Assembly: GCA_944474755.1 (NCBI GenBank)
Contig: OX104112.1
Location: forward strand, 3,196,001 to 3,260,000
Source: Limnoperna fortunei
Lineage: Eukaryota > Mollusca > Bivalvia > Mytilida > Modiolidae
Reading direction: 5' to 3'
Length of the DNA stretch: 64,000 nt
Shown here: positions 36,988-50,444 of the stretch, piece after piece
Numbering within the stretch: the stretch's first letter is position 1
Layout: the number at the start of each line of letters is the position of its first letter
Made by a program: the position numbers and the translations under genes
Notes under the pieces: model-generated
The model's database searches: none
Told to the model about the DNA's origin: nothing
What the model saw: the letters and a program-made list of their open reading frames with translations, nothing else

Positions 36988-37371
36988 TGTTCCTGTTTAT
37001 ACGCTCACAATACAGAGCGTTTGAACCATCAATGCATAGCAACATTCTGACACTACCCAATGCAAGATGAGATTAATCGATTTTTACAATGTACTGCTAT
37101 TTTCTAAAGTAAACAAATGGCTATTTATAATATTTGATCGTCCAAACGGTATGTGTTTTAATTTGATAGTGTATGATTGAGCACGAATATCACAACATTT
37201 GTAATTCTGATGTTGATCTTTTGAGATAGTAATTATATGACATGCACATTTGTGAAGAAAGTACAACGGAATCTATTACACATGTCATATACATATTTTT
37301 TGCAAGACGTAGTTTATTTTTTCATTCCCTGGGCAGTATTCCCTGGGCAGTATTTCAAGGTTTGTATTTAG
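36988..37371. repeat. Right IR arm, truncated at the tandem junction, copy 1
   Basis: Reverse complement of the inner ~380 bp of the left arm, from GTTCCTGTTTATACGCTCAC to GGTTTGTATTTAG, where unit 2 starts abruptly. It carries a local duplication (CCCTGGGCAGTATT twice) absent from the left arm. Confidence 0.92.
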
Positions 37372-39265
37372 TATTCGTATCTTTATTGTTTGTTAATCAT
37401 CAAACAAGATATAACGAAAGTATGATAGACGTTATGTTGTATCTTACATCTGTTAAAATATCAACAAAGTAACCTCCCAACGATATACCACCCCTTATAG
37501 AAAACCTAGGATGTGTTCAGACATGAGAGCCATGTCAAGATATACCAGGACAATGATACGATAACACCTGCATAAAACCAAAGACGCTCCAACTACTATT
37601 CTTCACCAACTATAAGGCTTTTGATTTACATATTGTTTGTTTGCATGTAGAAAAATGTATCTCTTAATGTATTTGCGCCTTACACGCCAGAATGTAGAGG
37701 GTCTTTACATTTTCATATTCTTTCTATATTTTGATATGTCTGATTTCAAGAATTCCATTCGAACCCTATTGTTACGAAATATAAAATATAAACGTTATGC
37801 AAAACGCAGCTGGTCAAATTTGAAATTTCATTTAAATTATACATGCAATATTCGATATCAATTAATTCAAAACTAAAACTCATGTATGGATTCGTTTTTC
37901 ATACAATTGTGTACAAGCTTTTAATTTGATAATTTCAGTGAAATTTCTTTAATGTCAAAGGATCAGGAGCTTTCATTTTAAGCCGGGTACTATTACATTT
38001 TAATTATATCTCTTTTATGCAATAACTATACTACCATCGAATGTTTTTTGTTGCATAACTATAATTTTGTTATACATTTATAGCAGTCAGTAGATTATTG
38101 TCCAAGAAGCATACTGTTAGTAAACTTTCCACAGATTTTTCTTTCGGATAAAAACTCATAATGATAACAATTTCACAATGAAATAAGATCAGAATATGTA
38201 GTGACTAGATAAAATAGAATATTTCAACAATTTTTCGTTCCGTTTCCGACGTAGTCAATTTAAATTCGAAATGTATGCTTTGAACTGAATGGCACTAACC
38301 CAGAACGAATTTTGGACTGTACAAACGCCCAATTTAATTGCAATAAAAGTAACACAAGATGTGTTCGACCAATTTGCTGTGTTATGCTCTGAAACGCATT
38401 CTCATTGTCATTTTTAAAAATTATTTCGTGTTTTAAATCAATTGTTGGCAAAAATGTTATTTTTAGATTTTTCTCAAAGAATTTTATTTAGAATCGATAA
38501 AGGCAACAGTTAAAAATATGCCATACGTGGAATTCACCGCGCATTTATATATGCTGTATTGACCATCTTTAATTTAAACAGCCCGCATCTAGTTGATGTA
38601 TTAACATCAATACTTTCTTAAAATGATCTTTAACGTGAAATAGTTCTCCATACAGTCAAATGATTCTATTCCGAGATATTCAGATTATTATTGACTCGAT
38701 ACAATTAAATATTTACAACCCTTTTCGTTTTTGTTTGAAATAGCAACAACGTTCTTGCAGCAATAAATTCAACTAATAGCTGTTTCGTGATAAAAGTAGT
38801 TTAATCATATTAAAATTTTTTCAGCCACTGTCAATTCAAGTACTCAACCCGATTTCTTCGTAGTTGTAGGCATGTAATATTGATAACAGAGGGCAATGTA
38901 AACCTTAATTGACACTGATACTACATGACAACAAATTTAGAATGTGTCGACAATAGTCAATAGTTAAATATAAACGTACATTATTTTTTTAAATGACTTG
39001 TTAAAGAATCTTATTAATGTTTAGATTAAGAATTGACCACCAGTAGTAGCAATTACTACATGTACACTATTTTTTTTTTACTTTAGAAAATTGTAATACG
39101 ATACTTTATTGATTAAATAGCTTTCAGGTACTAATGACGTTTTCCAGGACTTGTTTTGACCAATGGTCACCATTATTGACCATAAACTAGTGTAGCGATT
39201 GTTAAGAAATCCTCTGCTTAAACGCTATGTATTAGTTTTTCTGCTCGCCATCAATTCTACTGCCG

Positions 39266-39412
39266 ATGGAAACTATATCTGTTAAAAATTACAGTACAAG
39301 ACACAAAAAACAGTGCTCATTTTTCTGTGCGGAACACGACTCTCTATGCTGTCATTCCTGCATGGCAGAAATACGCCAGATATGTCAGCAAAATGCTCGT
39401 GTAGACGTTTGA
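39266..39412 (+). pseudogene. Degenerate B-box fragment, copy 2
   Basis: Same frame as the fragment at 28681-28827, identical in the segments compared. Confidence 0.45.
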
Positions 39413-39731
39413 TTTACGTGTAGTACGGAGATCGCATACATTGAAAATCTGTTTAGGGCAGTATTAAGCTGACTTGTAACACTCGAAAAGCTAGTACGCA
39501 AGTGTAATGAGAATTTAAAGAGTATGACTTAGTGTTGTGGATCCATCTACTAACTATTTAATGCGCTAGTATTTATCCTTTTGTCAGCTTTGGGTTGATA
39601 TTTGCTGATTTGTTATTTTTTTTTAGTCAGCGTTAAGAGATTTAATTAAGAAAGATGTAATTTTCTAATTTTACCACTAATTTAATGAATTTCACCCTCT
39701 ATTATTATTAGAGAAAGACAGATTCACCGAC

Positions 39732-39862
39732 CGTCGGCAAGAAAAATGACAATTTTCTGAATCATAGTAGTAGTTCGCCTAATTATCCGAACTCACAACC
39801 CCATTAACACGCAGTTGATTATTAGCTGACGCTTACTGCCTTGACCACTCGACCACTGAAGC
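39732..39862 (-). mobile_element. Ancient SINE family 1 remnant, copy 2
   Basis: Counterpart of 29150-29280; shares AAAATGACAA with copy 3 where copy 1 has AAAATGGCAA. Confidence 0.6.
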
Positions 39863-41772
39863 ATAGTTGTTTTGTCTTGTTTGTCCCAAAAGATGGACAA
39901 CATAATGAGTTTTTACATGTACGTACATGAATGAATTGTTTATTAGTCAAGTCTCTCTTAAAAATGAAAACCTCAAAGTGACCTCAAGCAAACTTTATTT
40001 TATTTTCAAAAAAACGTTCGTAAAGTGTTGTCGATATGTTATATACGATAAGTGTGGAATAAACGAAGTACGCATGATGAAGACAAACTCTGGTCTGCCT
40101 ACGGATAGATTACTTATTAATGAGGTGGAATAAAAAAAATATGCCAACAAAGTGTTCCGTCTTGTCGCTATGTTCTTCAAGATTAACATGTAACAAGTGA
40201 TGTACTTAACTTAGCTTGGATTGAATGAAGAATACGGTCTACATGAGTGTCTTGTATAGACAGAATCTCAATTTTTGAACGTGGAATAAATCATTAACGA
40301 ATCATATCTTCTCCACGATTAGTGTGGAGTACATGATAAAACAAATCGTTGTTATAATCTCATATAAACTGTGGATGGTTTGATTTCGATTTCTTCATGA
40401 AATGTTGAAACCAATAAGTTCTGTAATATCTATCCAATACTGATGGCTACCTAACATTCAATGCCCTCTATAGCTACATGTGATTGATGAACACTGGATA
40501 GAATTTTTTCCCGCAGAACCGAGTAATAAATGGTGAACATGTTGCTGATGTATTCGTCTTCTCAATTGCAATAATAGTTTTTAAAATGACCACTTGTTCC
40601 CTCAAATGCGGATTTAGATAAAAAATAAAATCTTGTTCGGACCTCAAACCTTACATGGTTGGTTTCTAGAATATTTTGAATAAGCATTCCATACACGATA
40701 AATATGATAATGATTGCAGTTTGTTGATTTTTTATATTTCTAGCAAAACTGCATGGCATCAGTAGTGGTCAACCACAAAAAATGACTTCATTTAGGATAT
40801 ATATCCTGCAATGGAGATGTTTGCCTTCGTAGTCTATCTCATATGACAAACTGTGGCGATGTTTCATGACTGATGCCATTAGATATATACCTGAAACACC
40901 AGGAATGTTATTAATTTAAACTTCAAGCATAATAGATGCATACTTTAAAATTTGGAAAACAAACCAAATAGTCTTCTTGCTACACGACATATTCCATGCC
41001 TCGCCAGCTTATTATATATATATAATATAATATCACAATCAATATGTAACTCTCCTCCATTTGCACGGAGATGGATTTTGCTTTAAAGTAAAACTGCACT
41101 CAACGTAAATTGTAAATATTTATGGGGTCTAAACTAATTAATTGTAAACATCATGCAGTTATTGATCAATACATGTCAGTCATACAGTTGAATTAAAAAA
41201 AATCAATCATCAGGGCAAAGTGACTGAAAAAGAGAACATATTTTTTCCTGCTACTGGAACCTAATCTTTTTTTTCACAAAATAAGTCTTTAGTCTTTATT
41301 ATTAAAATACTGTTGCACTTCCCGAAACGCTGTCCATTGTGGTCCGATGTCAGACAACCATATTATAATGTGATACCCCTTCCTGAAGAAAGGACCTAGC
41401 TTATCCTCATCTTGAAGTCTAGCAGACCAGCTTCATGTGGCCAAGCACTGTGCAATTTCCAGGTGAGTCTAAGAACACATGACAACGGCCTCTTAATTAT
41501 TTGCTTATTGGGGAAACTATTAACATTTTTTGCTCTGACTCGGGCACCAAGTTTCGTTGAGTAATGAGAGACCCATCAAAACGAGCGAAATAATTTCAGT
41601 TATATCCCATTAAATTTTCGGGGTGTCATGTCAGATAAAATTTTTCGCAAATTGAGAAACTCCGAAGGGTACTCAAGGAAACTTAAAAAAAAACCCATAA
41701 AATTGTCCAGAAATGGGCTTTGCAAAATCAGCTGAAAAATAACCAATACATTTAACAAATTATATAAATAAA

Positions 41773-42591
41773 TTTATTTATCAATTCCTTATGAAACTGT
41801 TTTTAAATATAGCTCTAATATCTGAATTCCATTGAATAATAAATTCACTGTCCATACTACAGCTCGGCGCAGCCAAATATAAAAAAAGATCTATTTTCCT
41901 CTCCCTCAGTCAAATGTCATTTACAGAGCCGTTATCACATGGTAGATTGTTTGTTTGTTTGTTTGAATGTTGTTTAACGCCATTTTCAGCTATATCATGG
42001 CGTCCAGTTTTTATTGGGGGAGGCAGCCGAAGTACCCGGAGAAAACATCCGACCTTCGGTAGGAAAACTGGCAATACTTGTCAACTAAGATTGGAGTCGA
42101 GCGCACCCTGCCCACAGTGAGACTCGAACCCGCAATTCCTGTGTTGACAGACCACGTGATCAATAGTAGATGAACTACCTTAACCACTCGGCCACCGAGG
42201 CCCCACACATGGTAGAGAAAACTAGTCTAAATACAAACCTTAAAATACTGCCCAGGGAATAAAAAAACAAACTACGTCTTGCAAAAAATATGTATATGAC
42301 ATGTGTAATAGATTCCGTTGTACTTTCTTCACAAATGTGCATGTCATATAATTACTATCTCAAAAGATCAACATCAGAATTACAAATGTTGTGATATTCG
42401 TGCTCAATCATACACTATCAACTTAAAACACATACCGTTTGGACGATCAAATATTACAAATAGCCCTTTGTTTACTTTAGAAAATACCAGTACATTGAAA
42501 AAAATCGATTAATCTCATCTTGGGTAGTGTCAGAATGTTGCTATGCATTAATGGTTCAAACGCTCTGTATTGTGAGCGAATAAAAAGGAAC
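41773..42591. repeat. Left arm of inverted repeat, copy 2
   Basis: Counterpart of 31191-32009; partner right arm at 47569-47952 is truncated by the next junction. Confidence 0.92.
41947..42205 (-). mobile_element. SINE family 1 in IR arm, copy 2
   Basis: Counterpart of 31365-31623, with the same CACATGGTAGA target duplication on both sides. Confidence 0.93.
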
Positions 42592-43246
42592 TCTCTTTTC
42601 TTTCTTTTTCTCTTTCTTCTGTATTTCCCTCTGCTTCTCGGAGAACCACTACCAAGTAGTGTAAGTACTAAGTATAGGGACTGTAGATTTCGCTATATAC
42701 GGTACTAGGCTCCAGTTATATCCTGAATACTATAATTTCCTCCACCATTTAGTAGAGTATTCACTGTATAATTAATTCGGTATATATATACTTAATATGC
42801 CACCACCTTAGTATGTCTATATTTAAGACACTGGAATACCTCCACCAAACAAAAACATTTTATATACAAATTTATATTTACATACCGCAATTCAACATTT
42901 GCGGGCAACAAAAGTTCATCAGTCACCAATGCCTACTAAATGTACCTATAATTTTGTTGTTCTTACTAGATCATTGGATCATAGTTGTAGCGCCAATAAA
43001 TTTATTTATTTACCACTAATATATACTTGAGCACCAAGTTAAATAACGTTTATATAGGAGTAATCGGTTTACTTCCAGGCATTATAATAGGGGATAGTTA
43101 TCAATAATTATCACGAGAGAATATAAAATATAAAAGAGATAAAATTTAAGAAAGAAAAATTACCTAAGAAAATAGTGATGATAAGTAACTCGATTTATAA
43201 AAAGTAAAGACTCTGTTCAACTAAGGGATACTGACAGGAACCCTAA

Positions 43247-44767
43247 TCAAAAAGGTCGAACTATAATCCCTAATTTTCTACTTCTCTCATGATGGAGAGC
43301 ATAGCATAGTCCTCTGGATAAGGACTCGATTTCTGAGACAATGTTTTCTTTCTGAAATACTAACGGAAGGGAGTGATTTGTGATATCCAGAATCAGCTGA
43401 GTAAATCTAATGTCATTAGCAATAATTTTGTCGAACTGTTCACTATCGATCTTTAACAAGCAAGATGAGATCTTCTCAATAAAAGGTTTTCTGACTGTTT
43501 CTAGCACGGAGCATCTGAGTATGAAGTAAGCTGTGTCCTCTATTCCATTTCCACACATTATGCAATAGGGAGCTATCTTTTTCTTCAGCAAGTTTGATTG
43601 TACCAACATTAGCATATAGGTCCCAGATAGGAGTTTCACTTTTATATTTGCTTTAATAATTGCTATTTTGTTCATTCCTGCATTTTCCCATACGTTATGC
43701 ACTTTCCCAATTTTCATAGTTTTACAATCTAGAAATCTCAAGGTACATTTGTTTGATGCCATGAGTTCAATTTGATGTTTCCAATATCCTAGAACCTTCT
43801 TTTTAACGACTAACTTCCACTCCGCCTTATTGGGGGTGTTTAAATAGAGCTCAAAGATTGATGGAAGATCGTACAAATCCAAGATGTTTTTTGCATATAT
43901 AAACCAGCTGCGAGAGGTAGAGTCCTTCAACAAGATCTGTCGTATACATAATTCCTTTTCTTTTCCACCATTTCTTATGATTGACCAGAGCTTTAATAGT
44001 ATCTGGGAATGTATAAACGAGTCCAGAGGTAATTCACCAGAAAGTATGTAGACCGATGCATCAGCAGTACGGCTAGGCAGGTTCATGATCATCTTTAGAA
44101 GCGTCTTATGATAAGTTGAGATTTGAAGATAATCTTTGTTTGTCAATACTATACAGTCTAAGCCAAACAACATTCTAGGTCGAGCAAATATGTTCCACAT
44201 ATGAATGATAACTTTTGGATTTAGTCCATTGTAGCCATGCATACCAGTTCCAATCATTGCAGACACGGTTCTTCTTGCAAGTTGTATTCGCTTTGCTATC
44301 AGGTCATGACTATATACATGTCTATCAATTCCTATATGTGTATACGTATCAGTTTGTTCAAGATGGCGGCCGTGGAGAGAAAACTTTTCCTCTAGAGAAT
44401 GTTTTTTTCCTATTAAAAATCATAATTTAACTTTTTGTTTCGTTTATGATATACCGTTCATTGTTTGTATATTGTTCTTGAACGAGAAACATTGTTTGAA
44501 GTTCCAATTGGCTACGACCAAGAAGTACGATGTCATCAGCACAGGTAGGACTGTTTACTTGAACTGTACCGATACGAAATCCAATAAATTTTTTCCTATA
44601 TAAGTCTAATAATGGGTTTATGAAAACTTTATATAAATCCGGAGATAAGATACCGCCCTGTCTGACTCCTTGATGCTCAGGAAATGGTTGCGAAATAATT
44701 CCTTCCCATTTTACTCTTGAGTTCAATTCCTTATAGGACAAGTTTATTACATCATATCATCTTTGAC
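43247..44767 (-). pseudogene. 5'-truncated LINE ORF2, copy 2
   Basis: Counterpart of 32665-34185. The two open parts (44741-44427 and 44266-43247) have the same lengths, 104 and 339 codons, and are split by the same TAA. The C-A-D-D box and zinc knuckle are unchanged. Confidence 0.88.
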
Positions 44768-44793
44768 ACCTGTGTAGAATAGATCTTATTACA

Positions 44794-44949
44794 AATTACA
44801 AATGTTGTGATATTCGTGCTCAATAATACACTATCAAATTAAAACGCATACCGTTTGGACGATAAAATATTACAAATAGCCATTTGTTTACTTTAGAAAA
44901 TAGCAGTACATTATAAAAATCGATTAATCTCATCTTGCATTGGGTAGTA
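44794..44949 (+). repeat. 156-bp partial repeat of the IR arm, copy 2
   Basis: Counterpart of 34212-34367 with one private C-to-A change (GACGATAAAATATT). Confidence 0.9.
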
Positions 44950-45295
44950 CATTTCTGTAACATTTTTTTACAGTTTTGTTCCTTAAGTTAAGATCGAAGT
45001 TCATAATAAATGAGAATATCAGATTTTTAGTTTGCTTATTTGTTTGTTTGTATTCTCACTTCATAAACATTACAAAATTGCTTCAGAGGAGACAACCATA
45101 AAATAATCAAGTAATTATTTAGCATTCAACTAAACGTACTCATTACACATGTATTCCTCATTTTATCTTTTATCAGTAGTAGCAGCTAGCTTCTTCTATT
45201 CTGATATATTTTTTGTATTTGAATATCACAATATATATGCATCGATCAATACATGATCGTTCGTCCATTTCAAAACGGATATTGGTGGTTATTCA

Positions 45296-45510
45296 TCTTA
45301 TATTAATCACGTGGTCTGTCAACACTGAAGTTTAACCGCGGGCAGGGTGCACTCGAATCCGATCTTAATTGACAAGGATTGCCAGCTTTCCCACCGAAGG
45401 TCCGAGTTCTCTCTGGGTACTTCGGCTTCCTCTCAAATAAATGGACGCCATGATGTAGCTGAAAAAATTGTTGCAAAGAGCGTAATTACCATTCAAACAA
45501 AGAAACAAAC
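45296..45510 (+). mobile_element. SINE family 1, 5'-damaged, copy 2
   Basis: Counterpart of 34714-34928. The tail reads CAAAGAAACAAAC, shared with copy 3, against CAAACAAACAAAC in copy 1. Confidence 0.85.
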
Positions 45511-45843
45511 AAAACGGATGCTACAAAAACAATGGTAACTGTAAACATTTCAGTCACTAAAGACTTTTAATCGTGTTTGTTATTCACTTCTTCAGCTACA
45601 TTTATATTTATTTTTTTCTCTCTGCATTATCTAATTTTATATCAGATTCATACATGTTTTCATAACCTGGTAGCGATTCTGTGCGTAATAACACAACCAA
45701 ACGTTTTTACGTTGATTTAGAGTTGTTTACTACCGTAGCGAAGGAATAAACAATCTTACGATCCTCATGTTGTACTGAACTCGGGTTTTCTGATATTTTT
45801 AAATGTAAATATGCATAAGATACACACATTATTCAATTACGAA

Positions 45844-46027
45844 AGGTGGCCGAGTTTTTAAGGTAGTTCGTTTACTATATTGATCGTAGTCTGTCAACAC
45901 TGATATTGCGGAATCCAGTCTCACTGCGAGCAGGAGCGGGTAATCATGTTCCCTTCCCGATAAAAAAAACTTGACACCATGATGTAGATTAAAAAATGCA
46001 GAAATTGGCGTTATACAACAAAAAATC
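45844..46027 (+). mobile_element. SINE family 1, worn copy with head, copy 2
   Basis: Counterpart of 35262-35446, with CCCGATAAAA shared with copy 3 where copy 1 has CCCGACAAAA. Confidence 0.82.
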
Positions 46028-46242
46028 TATTTGTAGCGTATAATACATGTACCGTATCTTTTCATCAAACCACCAACTCACACACTGCATCAATGAAAGT
46101 GGGAGGTTTGGCATGCAATTGAGCATAGATTTACACGCCATTTCTTTTGAAATGCATGTCACAATTCACGACCATTCCTCAAGTTGCTGTGCATTTGGCT
46201 ATTTGGTTTTCGACATTATCGATTTCTCGGACTTGTATTTGT

Positions 46243-46844
46243 TAGCTACAATAAAGTAGCTCCTTTTTGTATGGACGGAGCTACAAAGAGGTCCCATTAC
46301 TCGTAATGGAGCAAGTCGGGAGTGATTCACACCCGCGGATTTTATGCATATAATACATTATTAAACTGTTTCCTTAAATTGCTACATACTTTTTAAAGTT
46401 TAACTGTTATTTCTACAACACCTAATTCGTTAGTTTTACACTTTATTCGTAATCATGGCATTGTTGTCAAAATTTGAATTCCGGAAGTGCGTAATTTCTG
46501 AATCGATTTGGTAAAATATTCATCCGGATCAAATTTTTTCCGGCTTTATTGCATTAGCTGGAATCAAATTTTTACCGATACGATTCTACAATTCTACACT
46601 CCACAATTTCGATTTTGTCAACAATGCCATGATTACGAAAAAGTGTTAAAATTATTTAATTAGACATTGTAGAAATGTCAACTGAACGGCGGAGAAAGGA
46701 AAAATATAAATTGAACAAAAATAGCAGTTCAAAAGCGGAAAATATATATAAATCTCAAGAGTATTTTTGCTCCATTACGAGTAATGGGACCTCTTTGTAG
46801 CTCCGTCCATAAAAAATAAAAAATTAGCTACATTATTGTAGCTA
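46243..46844. mobile_element. 602-bp foldback MITE, copy 2
   Basis: Counterpart of 35662-36263, with the GTATTTGT duplication on both sides. Confidence 0.9.
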
Positions 46845-47105
46845 GTATTTGTGATTGTCTTTTTTGAAAGTTTTCTTGCTGTTTGGTAATTTGTTATTAC
46901 CTTCATTTTTCTACAGAATCTTCGAATATATGAAAACGTTCATCAAAGTTAGATTTTAACTGATTGCCCCAATAATACCAGTTGTATAGTAGTTATGACG
47001 ATTACAAACAAGGACTCTGTGATCGTGCGATCTTATCTATAAGCGTGTCAAAGCATTGTGTTGTGAATTAAATCCGGACCCAAACCAGCTAGATTTTAAC
47101 ACTGA

Positions 47106-47221
47106 TTTCCAAGGACTGCCAGTTTTCATGGCTAAGATTGCATTTACCACCGGTTTACTCCAGCACTCCTTTTATAAACATTGACGTCATGACATGGCTG
47201 CACATTTCACAAAAGAATATA
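47106..47221 (+). mobile_element. SINE family 1 scrap, copy 2
   Basis: Counterpart of 36525-36640. Confidence 0.6.
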
Positions 47222-47270
47222 AAACCTAACATATACAAGTCATGTCCTTACCTTTCCTTTATATTTGCAG

Positions 47271-47390
47271 GATTTTGATGTAAAGCAAGATGCTTCTTCT
47301 GTGGCAAATGTAGTAGACTGGAAAGATAGTGGTGATCCACTGGATCCGGAATTTGATGATGATTGTAAACACTTGCAGAATAGGCAGTAA
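47271..47390 (+). pseudogene. Candidate orphan terminal exon, copy 2
   Basis: Same acceptor, frame and stop as 36690-36809. Confidence 0.35.
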
Positions 47391-47568
47391 CTTTTTCCAA
47401 ATTAGTTGCATTTAGAAAATTAAAGAAGCGAATTAAGAAGGACAGTATATTCAATTAAGTTAGTTAAGTCGTTAATCTGTTTAAATCTTGTCCGATGTAA
47501 AAGAGTAACCATTCCTCAGTACACAACATTATGTGGTGTGTTAAACCTCGAAATGGGATATCAAATCG

Positions 47569-47952
47569 TGTTCCTGTTTATACGCTCACAATACAGAGCG
47601 TTTGAACCATCAATGCATAGCAACATTCTGACACTACCCAATGCAAGATGAGATTAATCGATTTTTACAATGTACTGCTATTTTCTAAAGTAAACAAATG
47701 GCTATTTATAATATTTGATCGTCCAAACGGTATGTGTTTTAATTTGATAGTGTATGATTGAGCACGAATATCACAACATTTGTAATTCTGATGTTGATCT
47801 TTTGAGATAGTAATTATATGACATGCACATTTGTGAAGAAAGTACAACGGAATCTATTACACATGTCATATACATATTTTTTGCAAGACGTAGTTTATTT
47901 TTTCATTCCCTGGGCAGTATTCCCTGGGCAGTATTTCAAGGTTTGTATTTAG
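47569..47952. repeat. Right IR arm, truncated, copy 2
   Basis: Counterpart of 36988-37371; ends at GTATTTAG, where unit 3 begins. Confidence 0.92.
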
Positions 47953-49845
47953 TCTTCGTATCTTTATTGTTTGTTAATCATCAAACAAGATATAACGAAA
48001 GTATGATAGACGTTATGTTGTATCTTACATCTGTTAAAATATCAACAAAGTAACCTCCCAACGATATACCACCCCTTATAGAAAACCTAGGATGTGTTCA
48101 GACATGAGAGCCATGTCAAGATATACCAGGACAATGATACGATAACACCTGCATAAAACCAAAGACGCTCCAACTACTATTCTTCACCAACTATAAGGCT
48201 TTTGATTTACATATTGTTTGTTTGCATGTAGAAAAATGTATCTCTTAATGTATTTGCGCCTTACACGCCAGAATGTAGAGGGTCTTTACATTTTCATATT
48301 CTTTCTATATTTTGATATGTCTGATTTCAAGAATTCCATTCGAACCCTATTGTTACGAAATATAAAATATAAACGTTATGCAAAACGCAGCTGGTCAAAT
48401 TTGAAATTTCATTTAAATTATACATGCAATATTCGATATCAATTAATTCAAAACTAAAACTCATGTATGGATTCGTTTTTCATACAATTGTGTACAAGCT
48501 TTTAATTTGATAATTTCAGTGAAATTTCTTTAATGTCAAAGGATCAGGAGCTTTCATTTTAAGCCGGGTACTATTACATTTTAATTATATCTCTTTTATG
48601 CAATAACTATACTACCATCGAATGTTTTTTGTTGCATAACTATAATTTTGTTATACATTTATAGCAGTCAGTAGATTATTGTCCAAGAAGCATACTGTTA
48701 GTAAACTTTCCACAGATTTTTCTTTCGGATAAAAACTCATAATGATAACAATTTCACAATGAAATAAGATCAGAATATGTAGTGACTAGATAAAATAGAA
48801 TATTTCAACAATTTTTCGTTCCGTTTCCGACGTAGTCAATTTAAATTCGAAATGTATGCTTTGAACTGAATGGCACTAACCCAGAACGAATTTTGGACTG
48901 TACAAACGCCCAATTTAATTGAAATAAAAGTAGCACAAGATGTGTTCGACCAATTTGCTGTGTTATGCTCTGAAACGCATTCTCATTGTCATTTTTAAAA
49001 ATTATTTCGTGTTTTAAATCAATTGTTGGCAAAAATGTTATTTTTAGATTTTTCTCAAAGAATTTTATTTAGAATCGATAAAGGCAACAGTTAAAAATAT
49101 GCCATACGTGGAATTCACCGCGCATTTATATATGCTGTATTGACCATCTTTAATTTAAACAGCCCGCATCTAGTTGATGTATTAACATCAATACTTTCTT
49201 AAAATGATCTTTAACGTGAAATAGTTCTCCATACAGTCAAATGATTCTATTCCGAGATATTCAGATTATTATTGACTCGATACAATTAAATATTTACAAC
49301 CCTTTTCGTTTTTGTTTGAAATAGCAACAACGTTCTTGCAGCAATAAATTCAACTAATAGCTGTTTCGTGATAAAAGTAGTTTAATCATATTAAAATTTT
49401 TTCAGCCACTGTCAATTCAAGTACTCAACCCGATTTCTTCGTAGTTGTAGGCATGTAATATTGATAACAGAGGGCAATGTAAACCTTAATTGACACTGAT
49501 ACTACATGACAACAAATTTAGAATGTGTCGACAATAGTCAATAGTTAAATATAAACGTACATTATTTTTTTAAATGACTTGTTAAAGAATCTTATTAATG
49601 TTTAGATTAAGAATTGACCACCAGTAGTAGCAATTACTACATGTACACTATTTTTTTTACTTTAGAAAATTGTAATACGATACTTTATTGATTAAATAGC
49701 TTTCAGGTACTAATGACGTTTTCCAGGACTTGTTTTGACCAATGGTCACCATTATTGACCATAAACTAGTGTAGCGATTGTTAAGAAATCCTCTGCTTAA
49801 AACGCTATGTATTAGTTTTTCTGCTCGCCATCAATTCTACTGCCG

Positions 49846-49992
49846 ATGGAAACTATATCTGTTAAAAATTACAGTACAAGACACAAAAAACAGTGCTCAT
49901 TTTTCTGTGCGGAACACGACTCTCTATGCTGTCATTCCTGCATGGCAGAAATACGCCAGATATGTCAGCAAAATGCTCGTGTAGACGTTTGA
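49846..49992 (+). pseudogene. Degenerate B-box fragment, copy 3
   Basis: Counterpart of 28681-28827. A one-base insertion just upstream (~49798) creates a longer frame at 49778-49984 in another register, which is not the B-box frame. Confidence 0.45.
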
Positions 49993-50313
49993 TTTACGTG
50001 TAGTACGGAGATCGCATACATTGAAAATCTGTTTAGGGCAGTATTAAGCTGACTTGTAACACTCGAAAAGCTAGTACGCAAGTGTAATGAGAATTTAAAG
50101 AGTATGACTTAGTGTTGTGGATCCATCTACTAACTATTTAATGCGCTAGTATTTATCCTTTTGTCAGCTTTGGGTTGATATTTGCTGATTTGTTATTTTT
50201 TTTTTTTAGTCAGCGTTAAGAGATTTAATTAAGAAAGATGTAATTTTCTAATTTTACCACTAATTTAATGAATTTCACCCTCTATTATTATTAGAGAAAG
50301 ACAGATTCACCGA

Positions 50314-50444
50314 CCGTCGGCAAGAAAAATGACAATTTTCTGAATCATAGTAGTAGTTCGCCTAATTATCCGAACTCACAACCCCATTAACACGCAGTTG
50401 ATTATTAGCTGACGCTTACTGCCTTGACCACTCGACCACTGAAG
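50314..50444 (-). mobile_element. Ancient SINE family 1 remnant, copy 3
   Basis: Counterpart of 29150-29280. Confidence 0.6.

Larger units (their letters stand above)
26789..37371. repeat. 10.58-kb tandem unit, copy 1
   Basis: First of three head-to-tail copies. It starts TCTTCGTATCTTTATTG and ends GTTTGTATTTAG. Contents in order: ~4.4 kb mostly non-coding DNA with a B-box relic and an old SINE; left arm of an inverted repeat with a SINE; ~650 bp AT-rich; dead LINE half on the minus strand; a 156-bp repeat of the arm; two worn SINEs; a 602-bp foldback DNA transposon; a SINE scrap; a candidate terminal exon; and the truncated right arm. Stretches 26789-28680, 28828-29149, 29281-31190 and 32010-32664 hold nothing else I can identify. 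Copy 1 has private bases at ten or so sites where copies 2 and 3 agree. Confidence 0.97.
37372..47952. repeat. 10.58-kb tandem unit, copy 2
   Basis: Same content and order as copy 1. The junction reads GTATTTAG|TATTCGTATC, with no evident microhomology. Private bases include an A near 40784 (ATGACTTCA), a T in the SINE (TTTGAATGTTG near 41965), TTTATATAGG near 43053 and CGATAAAATA near 44862. Confidence 0.97.
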